DNA of 6,272 bases. Source: an uncultured archaeon. Lineage in GTDB: Archaea; Halobacteriota; Methanosarcinia; Methanosarcinales; Methanoperedenaceae. The notes beneath the pieces are model-generated. The model saw only the letters and a program-made list of their open reading frames with translations. It did no database searches and had not been told where the DNA came from. Positions 1-5,751 of this stretch are shown piece after piece. Where the stretch lies: assembly GCA_902386085.1 (NCBI GenBank), contig CABMIA010000090.1, forward strand, positions 1-6,272, read 5' to 3'. The translations under genes were made by a program, and so were the position numbers. The number at the start of each line of letters is the position of its first letter. Within the stretch, counting starts at the first letter, position 1.

Positions 1-211
1 GATCGTACAAATAAATCCTGTATTTTTTCCCCTTTCTTTTTATGCGGTTGCCGTCTATGATTGACTCCGGTTCACAACCCTGGTAAGCGCCGCAGAAAAG
101 TGTAATATCGTGCTTACCGTTGATCCTTTTTGCTATCTCATGTATATAAACTTCAGCCCCTCCTGCCTGTGGGTGGGTTATATCCCTCCAGTTGAAAACA
201 AGGATATTCAT
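1..211 (-). CDS. Glycosyltransferase family 4 (GT-B fold), N-terminal fragment, runs off left edge
   Basis: The minus strand encodes 70 codons from ATG at 211 and is still open at base 1, so only the N-terminus is present. It begins MNILVFNWRDITHPQAGGAE and continues with a helix containing VYIHEIAKRI, then a strand DITLFCGAYQG and the segment IIDGNRIKRKG. A short beta strand, then D-I-x-H-P-x-A-G-G-A-E, then a helix is the hallmark start of the GT4 N-terminal Rossmann domain, whose glycine loop contacts the sugar nucleotide. The family transfers a sugar from an NDP- or GDP-sugar donor in the cytosol, usually onto a lipid-linked or nascent glycan. Donor and acceptor cannot be read from this piece. 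No Shine-Dalgarno precedes the ATG, but an A/T-rich TATA-like stretch lies about 25 bases upstream, which would suit a leaderless transcript. It follows the GT2 gene by 111 bp on the same strand. The family call is firm; the exact role is unknown. Confidence 0.88.
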   Translation of the reverse strand, partial: MNILVFNWRDITHPQAGGAEVYIHEIAKRINGKHDITLFCGAYQGCEPESIIDGNRIKRKGKKYRIYLYD

Positions 212-232
212 TTTTCTATGCTAGAAAATGTA

Positions 233-245
233 ATTATATCTATAT
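233..245 (-). promoter_or_regulatory. Candidate archaeal TATA box for the GT4 gene
   Basis: The minus strand reads ATATAGATATAAT here, centred about 26-28 bases upstream of the ATG at 211. No Shine-Dalgarno lies between box and start. This spacing fits a leaderless archaeal mRNA starting at or beside the ATG. The surrounding DNA is AT-rich, so chance similarity is possible. It would let this gene be transcribed separately from the GT2 gene upstream. Confidence 0.4.
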
Positions 246-257
246 GTAACATGCGAT

Positions 258-285
258 TCCTTAATGAGGATTACAATCCTTAATG
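258..285. promoter_or_regulatory. Palindrome embedded in a direct repeat upstream of the GT4 promoter
   Basis: A perfect inverted repeat AGGATT-AC-AATCCT occupies 267-280. It overlaps two copies of TCCTTAATG in direct orientation (258-266 and 277-285), spaced 19 bp start to start. The element lies just upstream of the candidate TATA box for the GT4 gene and about 56-69 bp from its start codon. The position suits an operator for a dimeric regulator or a factor-binding site upstream of BRE/TATA. No regulator is identified, and function is inferred from symmetry and position only. Confidence 0.35.
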
Positions 286-322
286 GTTAAAGATTCTTTC
301 TTATTTTTAAAAAGTAAACCTG

Positions 323-1252
323 TTAGATGTTGTTTGCGGGCAGTGTTTTCTTTTTCCTGGCGGATTTGAAGTCCGCCAGGTCTTCCTTTCGCTCCTTATA
401 TGAAACAGCATGATGTTTTATTGTGGGTTTTATGATTGACTGCGCCTTGAATTCCGGATTGCTATTTTGATGGGTTCGTGCATCGCCTACACTGGAGGGT
501 AATGAATCGCTTATCCTTTGGCCCAATTGTATTAACAATACAAAAGGGCTATTTACTATCCTGAGCCGAAACACTGCAAGAAACATTGTTATTGACGTCC
601 TGAAGAGTTTTACAGACGATCCTTTTTTATCGTCCCATTTAACCGGAACCTCGCGAATCTTGAAACCGCGCCTGTTAAGCTGGTACAGCATATCGATATC
701 GAAGGCAAAGTTCGTAGTGATTATAGAGCCTGCGATACTCTTGGCTGCATGTGTTCTCAGGATTTTCCCGCCGCACTGCGTATCCCTGTAGGACAGCCCG
801 AATAAAGAACGCACAAGGACGTTGAACGCCCGGCTAGCAATCCTCCTGGCTACAGGCTGTTTAACCGCGATCTCAGCACCGTCCATATACCGCGAAGCTA
901 TCACACCATCATCCCCGTTGAGGTTGGTAAGAAGGCTGTAAAGCCATTCGGCATTTATCGAGCCGTCGGCATCTGCGCAGGCTATAACTTCGCCGCGCGC
1001 GTTCCTGAAGCCCTCAATTATTGCGCCTCCTTTACCCCTTCTCCCCTCATAGTGGTAGTTGAAGACCTGGGGATGACATGAGCAGTATTGTTTTACTATA
1101 GGGACAGTGTTATCAGTGCATCCATCTGTCATGACAAGCAACTCATAATTATTGCCATAGCGGGCGGAAAAGAAGTCAACATATTCGTCTAATGTATTTC
1201 TGATGCGCTTCTCCTCGTTGTAGGCCGGGATTATGATCGATAACTCAGGCAT
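323..1252 (-). CDS. GT2-family glycosyltransferase, dolichyl-phosphate glucosyltransferase (ALG5/DPG synthase)-like
   Basis: The 309-aa product is predicted to transfer a sugar from a nucleotide-sugar to a polyprenyl/dolichyl phosphate at the cytosolic membrane face, giving a donor for later glycan assembly. The GT-A domain is clear: SIIIPAYNEEKRI (residues 5-17), TDGCTDNT (42-49), GKGGAIIEGF (73-82) and the metal-binding DxD within ACADADGS (DAD 94-96). Then come ASRY (119-122), DTQCGGKI (157-164), FAFDIDMLY (182-190) and EVPVKW (201-206); the last four are typical of the ALG5-like subgroup. The membrane-associated segment near 219-245 is weak, and the last ~65 residues form a basic, low-hydrophobicity tail. 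I chose ATG at 1252 because GGAGG (1259-1263 on the complement) sits 6 nt upstream and the family motif begins there. An in-frame ATG at 1303 would add 17 unrelated residues. It is co-oriented with the flippase upstream (383-bp gap) and GT4 downstream. Glucose specificity is unproven; mannose or GlcNAc transfer is possible. Confidence 0.88.
   Translation of the reverse strand: MPELSIIIPAYNEEKRIRNTLDEYVDFFSARYGNNYELLVMTDGCTDNTVPIVKQYCSCHPQVFNYHYEGRRGKGGAIIEGFRNARGEVIACADADGSINAEWLYSLLTNLNGDDGVIASRYMDGAEIAVKQPVARRIASRAFNVLVRSLFGLSYRDTQCGGKILRTHAAKSIAGSIITTNFAFDIDMLYQLNRRGFKIREVPVKWDDKKGSSVKLFRTSITMFLAVFRLRIVNSPFVLLIQLGQRISDSLPSSVGDARTHQNSNPEFKAQSIIKPTIKHHAVSYKERKEDLADFKSARKKKTLPANNI
356..380 (-). 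other. Perfect 9-bp stem-loop inside the 3' end of the GT2 coding region
   Basis: CCTGGCGGA (356-364) and TCCGCCAGG (372-380) are perfect reverse complements around a 7-nt loop, about 30-55 nt before the stop codon. In the mRNA the stem is followed by an A-rich run rather than a U tract, so it is not an ordinary intrinsic terminator. It encodes part of the basic C-terminal tail. It could slow RNA decay or ribosomes, or be incidental. Confidence 0.35.
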
Positions 1253-1258
1253 ACCTTC

Positions 1259-1263
1259 CCTCC
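1259..1263 (-). promoter_or_regulatory. Shine-Dalgarno deciding the GT2 start
   Basis: GGAGG on the minus strand, within GGGGAGGG (1258-1265), ends 6 nt before the ATG at 1252. It supports that start over the ATG at 1303. Confidence 0.75.
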
Positions 1264-1288
1264 CCACTGTTCTTGAATTTTCTATCCC

Positions 1289-1301
1289 GATTAAAAATAA
1301 C
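1289..1301 (-). promoter_or_regulatory. Weak candidate TATA box for the GT2 gene
   Basis: The minus strand reads GTTATTTTTAATC. A start about 25 nt downstream would give a leader of roughly 15-20 nt that still contains the GGAGG site. With the long gap from the flippase, this suggests the GT2 gene may have its own promoter. The match to a TATA consensus is poor. Confidence 0.25.
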
Positions 1302-1303
1302 AA

Positions 1304-1635
1304 AGCTATTCCACACAGTTTTTTTCTTGTAGAACGTCTCTATTAAGACACTAACTCCAGTTCTCGTACTTTAACCCCCCGTTTCGTTATCCGATACTCA
1401 AACTTTAACTAAATAAAGAATGGCAACCGTGTTATGTATGGCAGGCACGTTTTTGCTGATATGGCCTTCCAGGTAGCTAATTCTTTGGGAATCCCTACTC
1501 CACTCATTATTATTAAGGGATGCACTTTGAGTACAATATACAAATGGCTTTTCAACTATTTAATATTTTGGTAATATATTCAATGCATATTATAATAATT
1601 ATGCTCATCATAATATGCCATTCCCCGTTAATATC
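1304..1635. other. Gap between flippase and GT2 with short unidentified open frames
   Basis: No confident gene lies here. A plus-strand frame is open from 1413 to a TAA at 1572-1574. Its ATG at 1434 gives 46 residues, including YGRHVFADMAFQVANSLGI. On the minus strand an ATG at 1507 gives 32 residues ending at TAG 1409-1411, including GIPKELATWKAISAK, with the frame open further upstream. I recognise neither family. Neither has a clear Shine-Dalgarno. Both read more like protein than random AT-rich DNA, so one may be the remnant of a decayed gene. The rest of the gap is AT-rich. Confidence 0.3.
1585..1618 (-). terminator. AT-rich stem-loop downstream of the flippase, possible mRNA 3' end
   Basis: GCATATTAT (1585-1593) pairs perfectly with ATAATATGC (1610-1618) around a 16-nt loop, 18-51 nt past the flippase stop. 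The stem has few G-C pairs, and no long U tract follows on the minus strand. It is a weak terminator or 3'-end structure candidate at most. Confidence 0.25.
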
Positions 1636-2859
1636 TCAAGTATAGCCTTCGTACCTTCTCCTAATTATCATTACGCTCGCAAGAAGAATCAGGAAAACCC
1701 CTATCTGTACCCCTATTATTTGACCTATTGTCTCATGGAACACCATAAACAGGAATATTTCCAGGATTGTAAAAAGTATAAGGGGATACATGAACGCGGT
1801 TTTTTTTGCGGAAACATCATAGAACATGAAGATAATCGTTAGCGACAGAAGCCCCATCGCAAGGCCATACCAAACAAGATAACCGGATATCGAGGAATAA
1901 TCCTTACCGAAAAGCATGGTTATAATCAATTCAGGCGCAAGTGCATACGCAGAAAGAATTGCTGCAAGAGGGATGACAAAATAAATTAAAGCCTTCCACA
2001 ATAAGAACCCGTGCGTCAATTTAAGTTTATTCAGTTCGCTCACCTTGGGAAGAAGTACCACGCCAATGGCTAGAGCTAAGAAATAAATTACCTCACCGAG
2101 CATCTTCATAGCTGTAAAGTAACCTGTCATGTCGGCAGGGAAATATTTCCGGACAAAGAGAACATCAATGCTGCTCAAAATTGTTATACAGAGGAACAGC
2201 ACGAATATGGGAGAGGCATATTTATATACCGACAGGTTAACAGGCTCGCTTTTTTTCTCCAGTACGAATCTTAGCGGTATGAACGCAAGTATTATGATAA
2301 CCAGTGTTGAAATTCCATAAGATAGTATTGCTCCATTTACCTCCATTCCATGATAAATAAACACGATGCCAAACAAAACAAGCAAAGGCTTTTCTATTAG
2401 CATATTAAACCCGAGGCTGCCGAACTCCTGCATTCCCTGGAGCACTCCCCTTGGGGAGGGAACAATTGTAATAAATATAAGGGAAAATCCGAGAAAGATT
2501 ACAGGAATTTCCGAAGGCAGGTTCAATATTTTTTTGAGAAAAGGACTTAATATGACCAATATAACGAAAATAATCACACCGATATATACCAACTTCTTTG
2601 CTGATATCAGAAGAATCGATTTGATTTTTCCGTATTCCATATTTACTTTTTGTTCCGATACGACCTGGGCTAGTGTTGTCGTTATAACACTGCTTGGCAC
2701 AGAGAAAATATAGAAAAGTGAAAGCATTGAACCCAGGATCCCATAGTTATCAGGTCCAAGTGCCCTTGCCATGTAAAAATGGAATACGTAGCCAAAAAAG
2801 AATGAAATAACAGAGGCAATAAATATTATACTTCCATGTTTGAGCAGTCTATCTTCCAT
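1636..2859 (-). CDS. Oligosaccharide/polysaccharide flippase (RfbX/Wzx-like, MOP superfamily), N-terminus possibly disrupted
   Basis: The 407-aa protein is almost entirely hydrophobic, with about 12 predicted membrane helices. It should move a lipid-linked oligosaccharide from the cytosolic to the outer face of the membrane. Helix 1 (about residues 9-30) is followed by ARALGPDNYG (31-40), the conserved A-R-x-L-G-P-x-x-Y-G of polysaccharide-biosynthesis flippases. Helix 2 leads to SSVITTTLAQVVSEQK, typical of the same family. A second matching loop, LFGKDYSSISGYL, appears near the C-terminal third. Usual length is about 420-500 residues, so this is slightly short. ATG at 2859 has no good Shine-Dalgarno and lies inside an upstream 33-codon frame. 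Removing 22 bp between two ACATGGAAG copies would fuse that frame to this one and give about 430 residues, so the present start may be a product of damage. It follows the 660-aa GT-C-like gene on the same strand. Confidence 0.87.
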   Translation of the reverse strand: MEDRLLKHGSIIFIASVISFFFGYVFHFYMARALGPDNYGILGSMLSLFYIFSVPSSVITTTLAQVVSEQKVNMEYGKIKSILLISAKKLVYIGVIIFVILVILSPFLKKILNLPSEIPVIFLGFSLIFITIVPSPRGVLQGMQEFGSLGFNMLIEKPLLVLFGIVFIYHGMEVNGAILSYGISTLVIIILAFIPLRFVLEKKSEPVNLSVYKYASPIFVLFLCITILSSIDVLFVRKYFPADMTGYFTAMKMLGEVIYFLALAIGVVLLPKVSELNKLKLTHGFLLWKALIYFVIPLAAILSAYALAPELIITMLFGKDYSSISGYLVWYGLAMGLLSLTIIFMFYDVSAKKTAFMYPLILFTILEIFLFMVFHETIGQIIGVQIGVFLILLASVMIIRRRYEGYT

Positions 2860-2861
2860 GT
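2831..2861. repeat. 9-bp direct repeat bounding a 22-bp apparent insertion at the flippase start
   Basis: CTTCCATGT occurs at 2831-2839 and 2853-2861 (ACATGGAAG on the coding strand), 22 bp start to start. Both copies have the same codon phase in their respective frames (CAT GGA AG). Collapsing the interval joins the 33-codon frame to the flippase in frame. The 22-bp length is not a multiple of three, so its presence causes a frame change. Confidence 0.6.
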
Positions 2862-2950
2862 ACTATCTTTTTTAACCTTGAATCTGTAATGCTTGTGTAA
2901 ATGTCTCGATTAATAGATATGCCCTCCGATGCCCGTCTTGATCTTTCCAT
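2849..2950 (-). CDS. 33-codon ORF, probable displaced flippase N-terminus (or short leader peptide)
   Basis: ATG at 2950 opens 33 codons ending in TAG at 2849-2851. The product contains RRASEGISINRDIY (residues 5-18) and TDSRLKKIVHG (22-32) and is charged and helical-looking, like a cytosolic segment before a first membrane helix. It starts 18 nt after the stop of the 660-aa gene and overlaps the flippase start by 11 nt. Upstream there is only a weak purine stretch (AGAAGAA). If the 22-bp interval between the direct repeats is removed, the frame reads RLKKIVHGSIIFIASVIS straight into flippase helix 1. I therefore favour a flippase N-terminus split by an indel. The alternatives are a genuine small protein translationally coupled to the flippase, or a sequence error. 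Confidence 0.5.
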   Translation of the reverse strand: MERSRRASEGISINRDIYTSITDSRLKKIVHGR

Positions 2951-2968
2951 TTCTTCTGGTATAATGAT

Positions 2969-4951
2969 TTATCTCTCTTTTCCGGTGCCCACCCAAAGGT
3001 TTTCCTTCCTATACCACACAACAAGCCCTATCAGTGCAGCCAGTGAAATAATGTATCCCAGAAGGTAGGTATTGAACTTCCTGTAGTAAACCGTCCCTTC
3101 TCCAGCCGGATAAACCGCGTAGAACCCGCTCATGATGGAAGGCCGTCCGTCAAACTCCCAGTACGCAGAGTCCAGGTTCGGTGGGACGAATAGGATGTAT
3201 CCTTTATCTGCATTTACATGGAAATCCACAGGCAGTGATTCGGTGTAGGGGAGGGGCGAAAGGGATGAAAAGTTCCTGGGTTCTTGTGAAGAGGGCAGGT
3301 AGAATCGGGAAACAGCGTGTTTATTCTCGAAAATATAGAAGTTCTTGGTTTCCTTAATCATTTCCAGATCTGTCTGGTTGAAGAGGAAGAAGTATTCTTT
3401 ATAATCCACTTCTTTTGTTAAAAGCACATATTTGACGTTCAGGGGAATAATGAGCTCGCCCAGGTTTGTTATATTGTTCCTGTTACGCAGCAGGGATTCA
3501 ACATAAGGCTGTGCAGGATTGGTGGATTGGGAATAGACACCCCCGACTTCCTGGTTCTCTCCCTGTATCATGGGCTTGTCAAAGAAGGTTGAAGCCGGAT
3601 TAGAAATTCTCTGATCCCGGTTAGGGATCCACTTGAAATTCATGTACTGATGCCAGGGCATGAATAAAACATTGTAATCCTGGGGATCCTTGTTCAAGAA
3701 ATCATTAACCTCGTACCAGTCCTCAGGGTAATCAGTTGATTTTAACTGGCCCCAGAAACTATTGAACATGGTGAAGGAATAAATAAAAGGAATGACCAGA
3801 GCTATAATAACGGCCACCCATGCTATTTTTTTATATGAGCCGTTACGTGCCATCTTCTCTAACTCTGCAACGCCGAGGGCGCCGAGATAGGAGTAGGATA
3901 GAACGAGCAGCGCAGCAAACTTATGCGAATCCCTGAAGCCTCTAAAGAAGAATACGTTGTTAAACAAAAATTCAAACAATGAAGAAAAGGGACCGTAGAT
4001 GCCTGAGCCTAAAATCACGGCTATTACTGCGACTGCTGCAAATGTTTTTGAAGGCAGGCCCAGGGTTCTGCTTCTGTAATTATTTATAAAACCGTGCACA
4101 GTCAAAAAAAGTATGAAGAAGAACAGCAGATACCAGTAAGGGATGAAATCCTTTGCGTAGATGTAGCCCCATCGCCAGAAGCCATACATGCTCGCAATCG
4201 TGAAGGCTGCATTGAAAGCTGAGGTTCTTGTGGCGAAGGTATAGATGTCAGGTTGTGATATCTGGTTTATCAATGTTGATTTTGCCGTAAACAGGGGAAG
4301 AAGCCAGTAGAAGTTGAAAAGAATAAATAACGCTGCGAATATGGAAAGTGACCTCAAAAGGTTTTTTATGGCCCCGGCTTCATTTCTTATCTGGTACAGC
4401 TTAAAAATTACCAAAATAGAATATACCAGAAACATCAGGACGAGGATATGGGAGCTTATAGCGCCTACGAGAGTTGCTAAGAGCGAGCATTTTACGAGAT
4501 TTTTCCTGCTGCTGTTATCAAGGAAATCAAGAAATGATTTTACAGCAAATGGCATGATCGAATAAGCGAGCAATATTATCCAGTGCCCTGCAAGAAAGCG
4601 GACATAGACAAATGGATTTACCGCATAAAGCATGCCTGCGAAGTATTTTGGAATGGAGGATTTTGTGTTAATTAAATAATGCATAGAAAATCCGGAAAGG
4701 AATATTATTAAAAACAGGAAAAGCTTTTGTAATAGCCAGGCAGGCATTGGCTCAATCCTCGAAACGATGAGCAAATATCCTCCATATTCAGGGGGAATAA
4801 AGCCGTAAAAGTATTCTGTAAAAAGGTTTTTTATTGGGAAAACCATGTCCAGTGTCAATACATAATATCCTTTAAAATAAAATAAGATCAGGAAGGAGAT
4901 AGAGAAATAGAATATTACTGGGAAATATTTCTTTAAAAAAGAGAGGCTCAT
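2969..4951 (-). CDS. Large polytopic membrane protein, GT-C/YfhO-like, probable extracytoplasmic glycosyltransferase
   Basis: The 660-aa protein has an N-terminal hydrophobic region of roughly 10-12 helices (residues 10-396), a polar, probably external domain (about 397-632) and a final helix (about 633-655) with a basic tail. It resembles prokaryotic GT-C/YfhO-like proteins, which use lipid-linked sugars outside the membrane. Visible marks are an acidic residue in the first outer loop (D35 in LTLDMVFP, the usual place for a GT-C catalytic Asp), YAVNPFVYVRFLAGHW (109-124), FYWLLP (214-219), FFRGFRDSHKF (335-345), and a C-terminal stretch with NVLFMPWHQYM and LNVKYVLL. Related archaeal proteins are often annotated as 6-pyruvoyl-tetrahydropterin-synthase-related membrane proteins, a name that does not describe a real activity. 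ATG at 4951 overlaps the upstream stop by 4 nt (ATGA), with GGGATGAG just upstream, implying coupled translation. Catalytic activity is inferred; it could instead be a glycan-related accessory protein. Confidence 0.72.
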   Translation of the reverse strand: MSLSFLKKYFPVIFYFSISFLILFYFKGYYVLTLDMVFPIKNLFTEYFYGFIPPEYGGYLLIVSRIEPMPAWLLQKLFLFLIIFLSGFSMHYLINTKSSIPKYFAGMLYAVNPFVYVRFLAGHWIILLAYSIMPFAVKSFLDFLDNSSRKNLVKCSLLATLVGAISSHILVLMFLVYSILVIFKLYQIRNEAGAIKNLLRSLSIFAALFILFNFYWLLPLFTAKSTLINQISQPDIYTFATRTSAFNAAFTIASMYGFWRWGYIYAKDFIPYWYLLFFFILFLTVHGFINNYRSRTLGLPSKTFAAVAVIAVILGSGIYGPFSSLFEFLFNNVFFFRGFRDSHKFAALLVLSYSYLGALGVAELEKMARNGSYKKIAWVAVIIALVIPFIYSFTMFNSFWGQLKSTDYPEDWYEVNDFLNKDPQDYNVLFMPWHQYMNFKWIPNRDQRISNPASTFFDKPMIQGENQEVGGVYSQSTNPAQPYVESLLRNRNNITNLGELIIPLNVKYVLLTKEVDYKEYFFLFNQTDLEMIKETKNFYIFENKHAVSRFYLPSSQEPRNFSSLSPLPYTESLPVDFHVNADKGYILFVPPNLDSAYWEFDGRPSIMSGFYAVYPAGEGTVYYRKFNTYLLGYIISLAALIGLVVWYRKENLWVGTGKER

Positions 4952-5409
4952 GCTCTCATCCCATACCTCAATACCAGATGCAGCGCAAGGAATACTAAAA
5001 TAGTATATCCCAGTTGTTTAATGAATCCTTCCACAAAAAACCAGTCAACCAGGGCTCCGTAACCCATGGATATAAAAAAGAAAATCAATAAAAACGATAA
5101 AACGTTTTTCGTAACGTCAGAAAAAAAGCCGGGATTGCTTTTATTTTTGCCCGCCAAAACATCTACGTTTTTGCCTATTTGAAGTTTTTCCTTGATTTTC
5201 TGGACAAGAGTCCCGGGCAATGTGAGTTCAAAAAACCTTATTGCAACGCCTGTAACCAGTAAAAAATATGCATAGATGGCAATCTGGTTTGCATAACTTT
5301 CACTACTTCCAAGTCCCAATGATGCTGCTGTTGCAATCAGCATCAGTAAAGCCATCAGTATAGGATAGTTGGACAGGGGCCAGTTTTTCGTATGTTCTTC
5401 GTCATCCAT
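4948..5409 (-). CDS. Small four-helix membrane protein of unknown function, partner of the GT-C-like gene
   Basis: This encodes 153 residues. I do not recognise the family. A short acidic N-terminus (MDDEEHTKNW) is followed by hydrophobic segments at about 17-35, 41-61, 103-124 and 130-150. The charged loop between helices 2 and 3 (about 69-98) contains KIKEKLQIGK and is rich in lysine. Both termini probably lie on the same side of the membrane. It is the first gene of the minus-strand unit, and its stop overlaps the next start as ATGA, so the two proteins are probably made in fixed ratio and may work together. No strong Shine-Dalgarno precedes ATG 5409, but a TATA-like box lies about 25 nt upstream, fitting a leaderless mRNA. 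The hydrophobic pattern and tight coupling support a real gene; a function cannot be given. Confidence 0.75.
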   Translation of the reverse strand: MDDEEHTKNWPLSNYPILMALLMLIATAASLGLGSSESYANQIAIYAYFLLVTGVAIRFFELTLPGTLVQKIKEKLQIGKNVDVLAGKNKSNPGFFSDVTKNVLSFLLIFFFISMGYGALVDWFFVEGFIKQLGYTILVFLALHLVLRYGMRA

Positions 5410-5428
5410 TGTACCCAGGATCCCTCAG

Positions 5429-5440
5429 ATATTTAATTTA
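5429..5440 (-). promoter_or_regulatory. Candidate TATA box driving the minus-strand glycan operon (leaderless)
   Basis: The minus strand reads TAAATTAAATAT, centred about 25 nt upstream of ATG 5409. Because no clear Shine-Dalgarno precedes that ATG, a transcript starting at the codon itself is the simplest model. This would be the promoter for the membrane protein, GT-C-like and flippase genes. Confidence 0.45.
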
Positions 5441-5703
5441 GCGTTTATTCGGATACCCCAATCCATAATTTTTCGTAGCGCGGGTGGGCTCTTTGGACAG
5501 ATTGCACAGCAGCAGCTTTTATCGTTTTCCTTCCTGTATCTTGTAACGAGTGAGTTGCATGCCCCCCTGGGATATTAAGTGCTACCCATTTCATCAATCC
5601 TACTTTTTCCCGAACAGCTATAAAGGTTTCCAAAACAGGCTTCAGGATAAATTCATTTACGCCTTCCTGGCCAATGAGACGATAAGGAGTTGTGTAACCA
5701 CAA

Positions 5704-5713
5704 GGTATATATT
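5704..5713 (+). promoter_or_regulatory. Candidate TATA box for the lectin-like unit
   Basis: GGTATATATT is a strong TATA-like match. A transcription start 22-27 nt downstream would fall near 5735, leaving a short leader that contains GGGAGG (5743-5748) directly before ATG 5752. Promoter, ribosome site and ATG thus point to the 31-codon ORF as the first translated frame. Confidence 0.55.
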
Positions 5714-5742
5714 GTTATTAAAGCATAAACGAAAATCATTCA

Positions 5743-5748
5743 GGGAGG
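5743..5748 (+). promoter_or_regulatory. Strong Shine-Dalgarno for the 31-codon ORF
   Basis: GGGAGG ends 3 nt before ATG 5752. It is among the best ribosome sites in the window, yet it serves a short ORF rather than the lectin-like protein, which has none of comparable strength. The spacing is slightly short. Confidence 0.55.
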
Positions 5749-5751
5749 ACC

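Larger units (their letters stand above)
5410..5751. other. Divergent intergenic region with an unidentified minus-strand open frame
   Basis: This region separates the minus-strand glycan unit from the plus-strand lectin-like unit. Besides the two TATA candidates it holds one minus-strand frame open from 5714 to a TAA at 5445-5447 (89 codons) that begins right after a stop. Its first ATG, at 5594, leaves 49 residues, including MKWVALNIPGGHATHSL and a tail RAHPRYEKLWIGVSE. I do not recognise it. It ends just before the promoter of the 153-aa gene. It may be a small gene, a remnant of a decayed one or a chance open frame. No tRNA-like fold or insertion-sequence end was seen. Confidence 0.3.

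Noticed and set aside
356..380. Intrinsic transcription terminator at the GT2 3' end
   Set aside because: On the coding strand the stem is followed by an A-rich run, not a U tract, and the stem lies inside the reading frame.
1253..1303. N-terminal extension of the GT2 protein from an ATG at 1303
   Set aside because: The 17 extra residues do not resemble the family start, and a well-spaced GGAGG lies directly before ATG 1252.
1615..1842. 75-codon plus-strand frame at the flippase 3' end
   Set aside because: It lies almost entirely antisense to the flippase C-terminus and its composition mirrors that gene; no family resemblance.
2129..2713. Plus-strand open frames of 63 and 115 codons opposite the flippase
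   Set aside because: They are antisense to a clear conserved membrane protein and have no ribosome site or recognisable domain.
4314..4565. 83-codon plus-strand frame opposite the GT-C-like gene
   Set aside because: A shadow of the hydrophobic coding strand, with no independent start signal.
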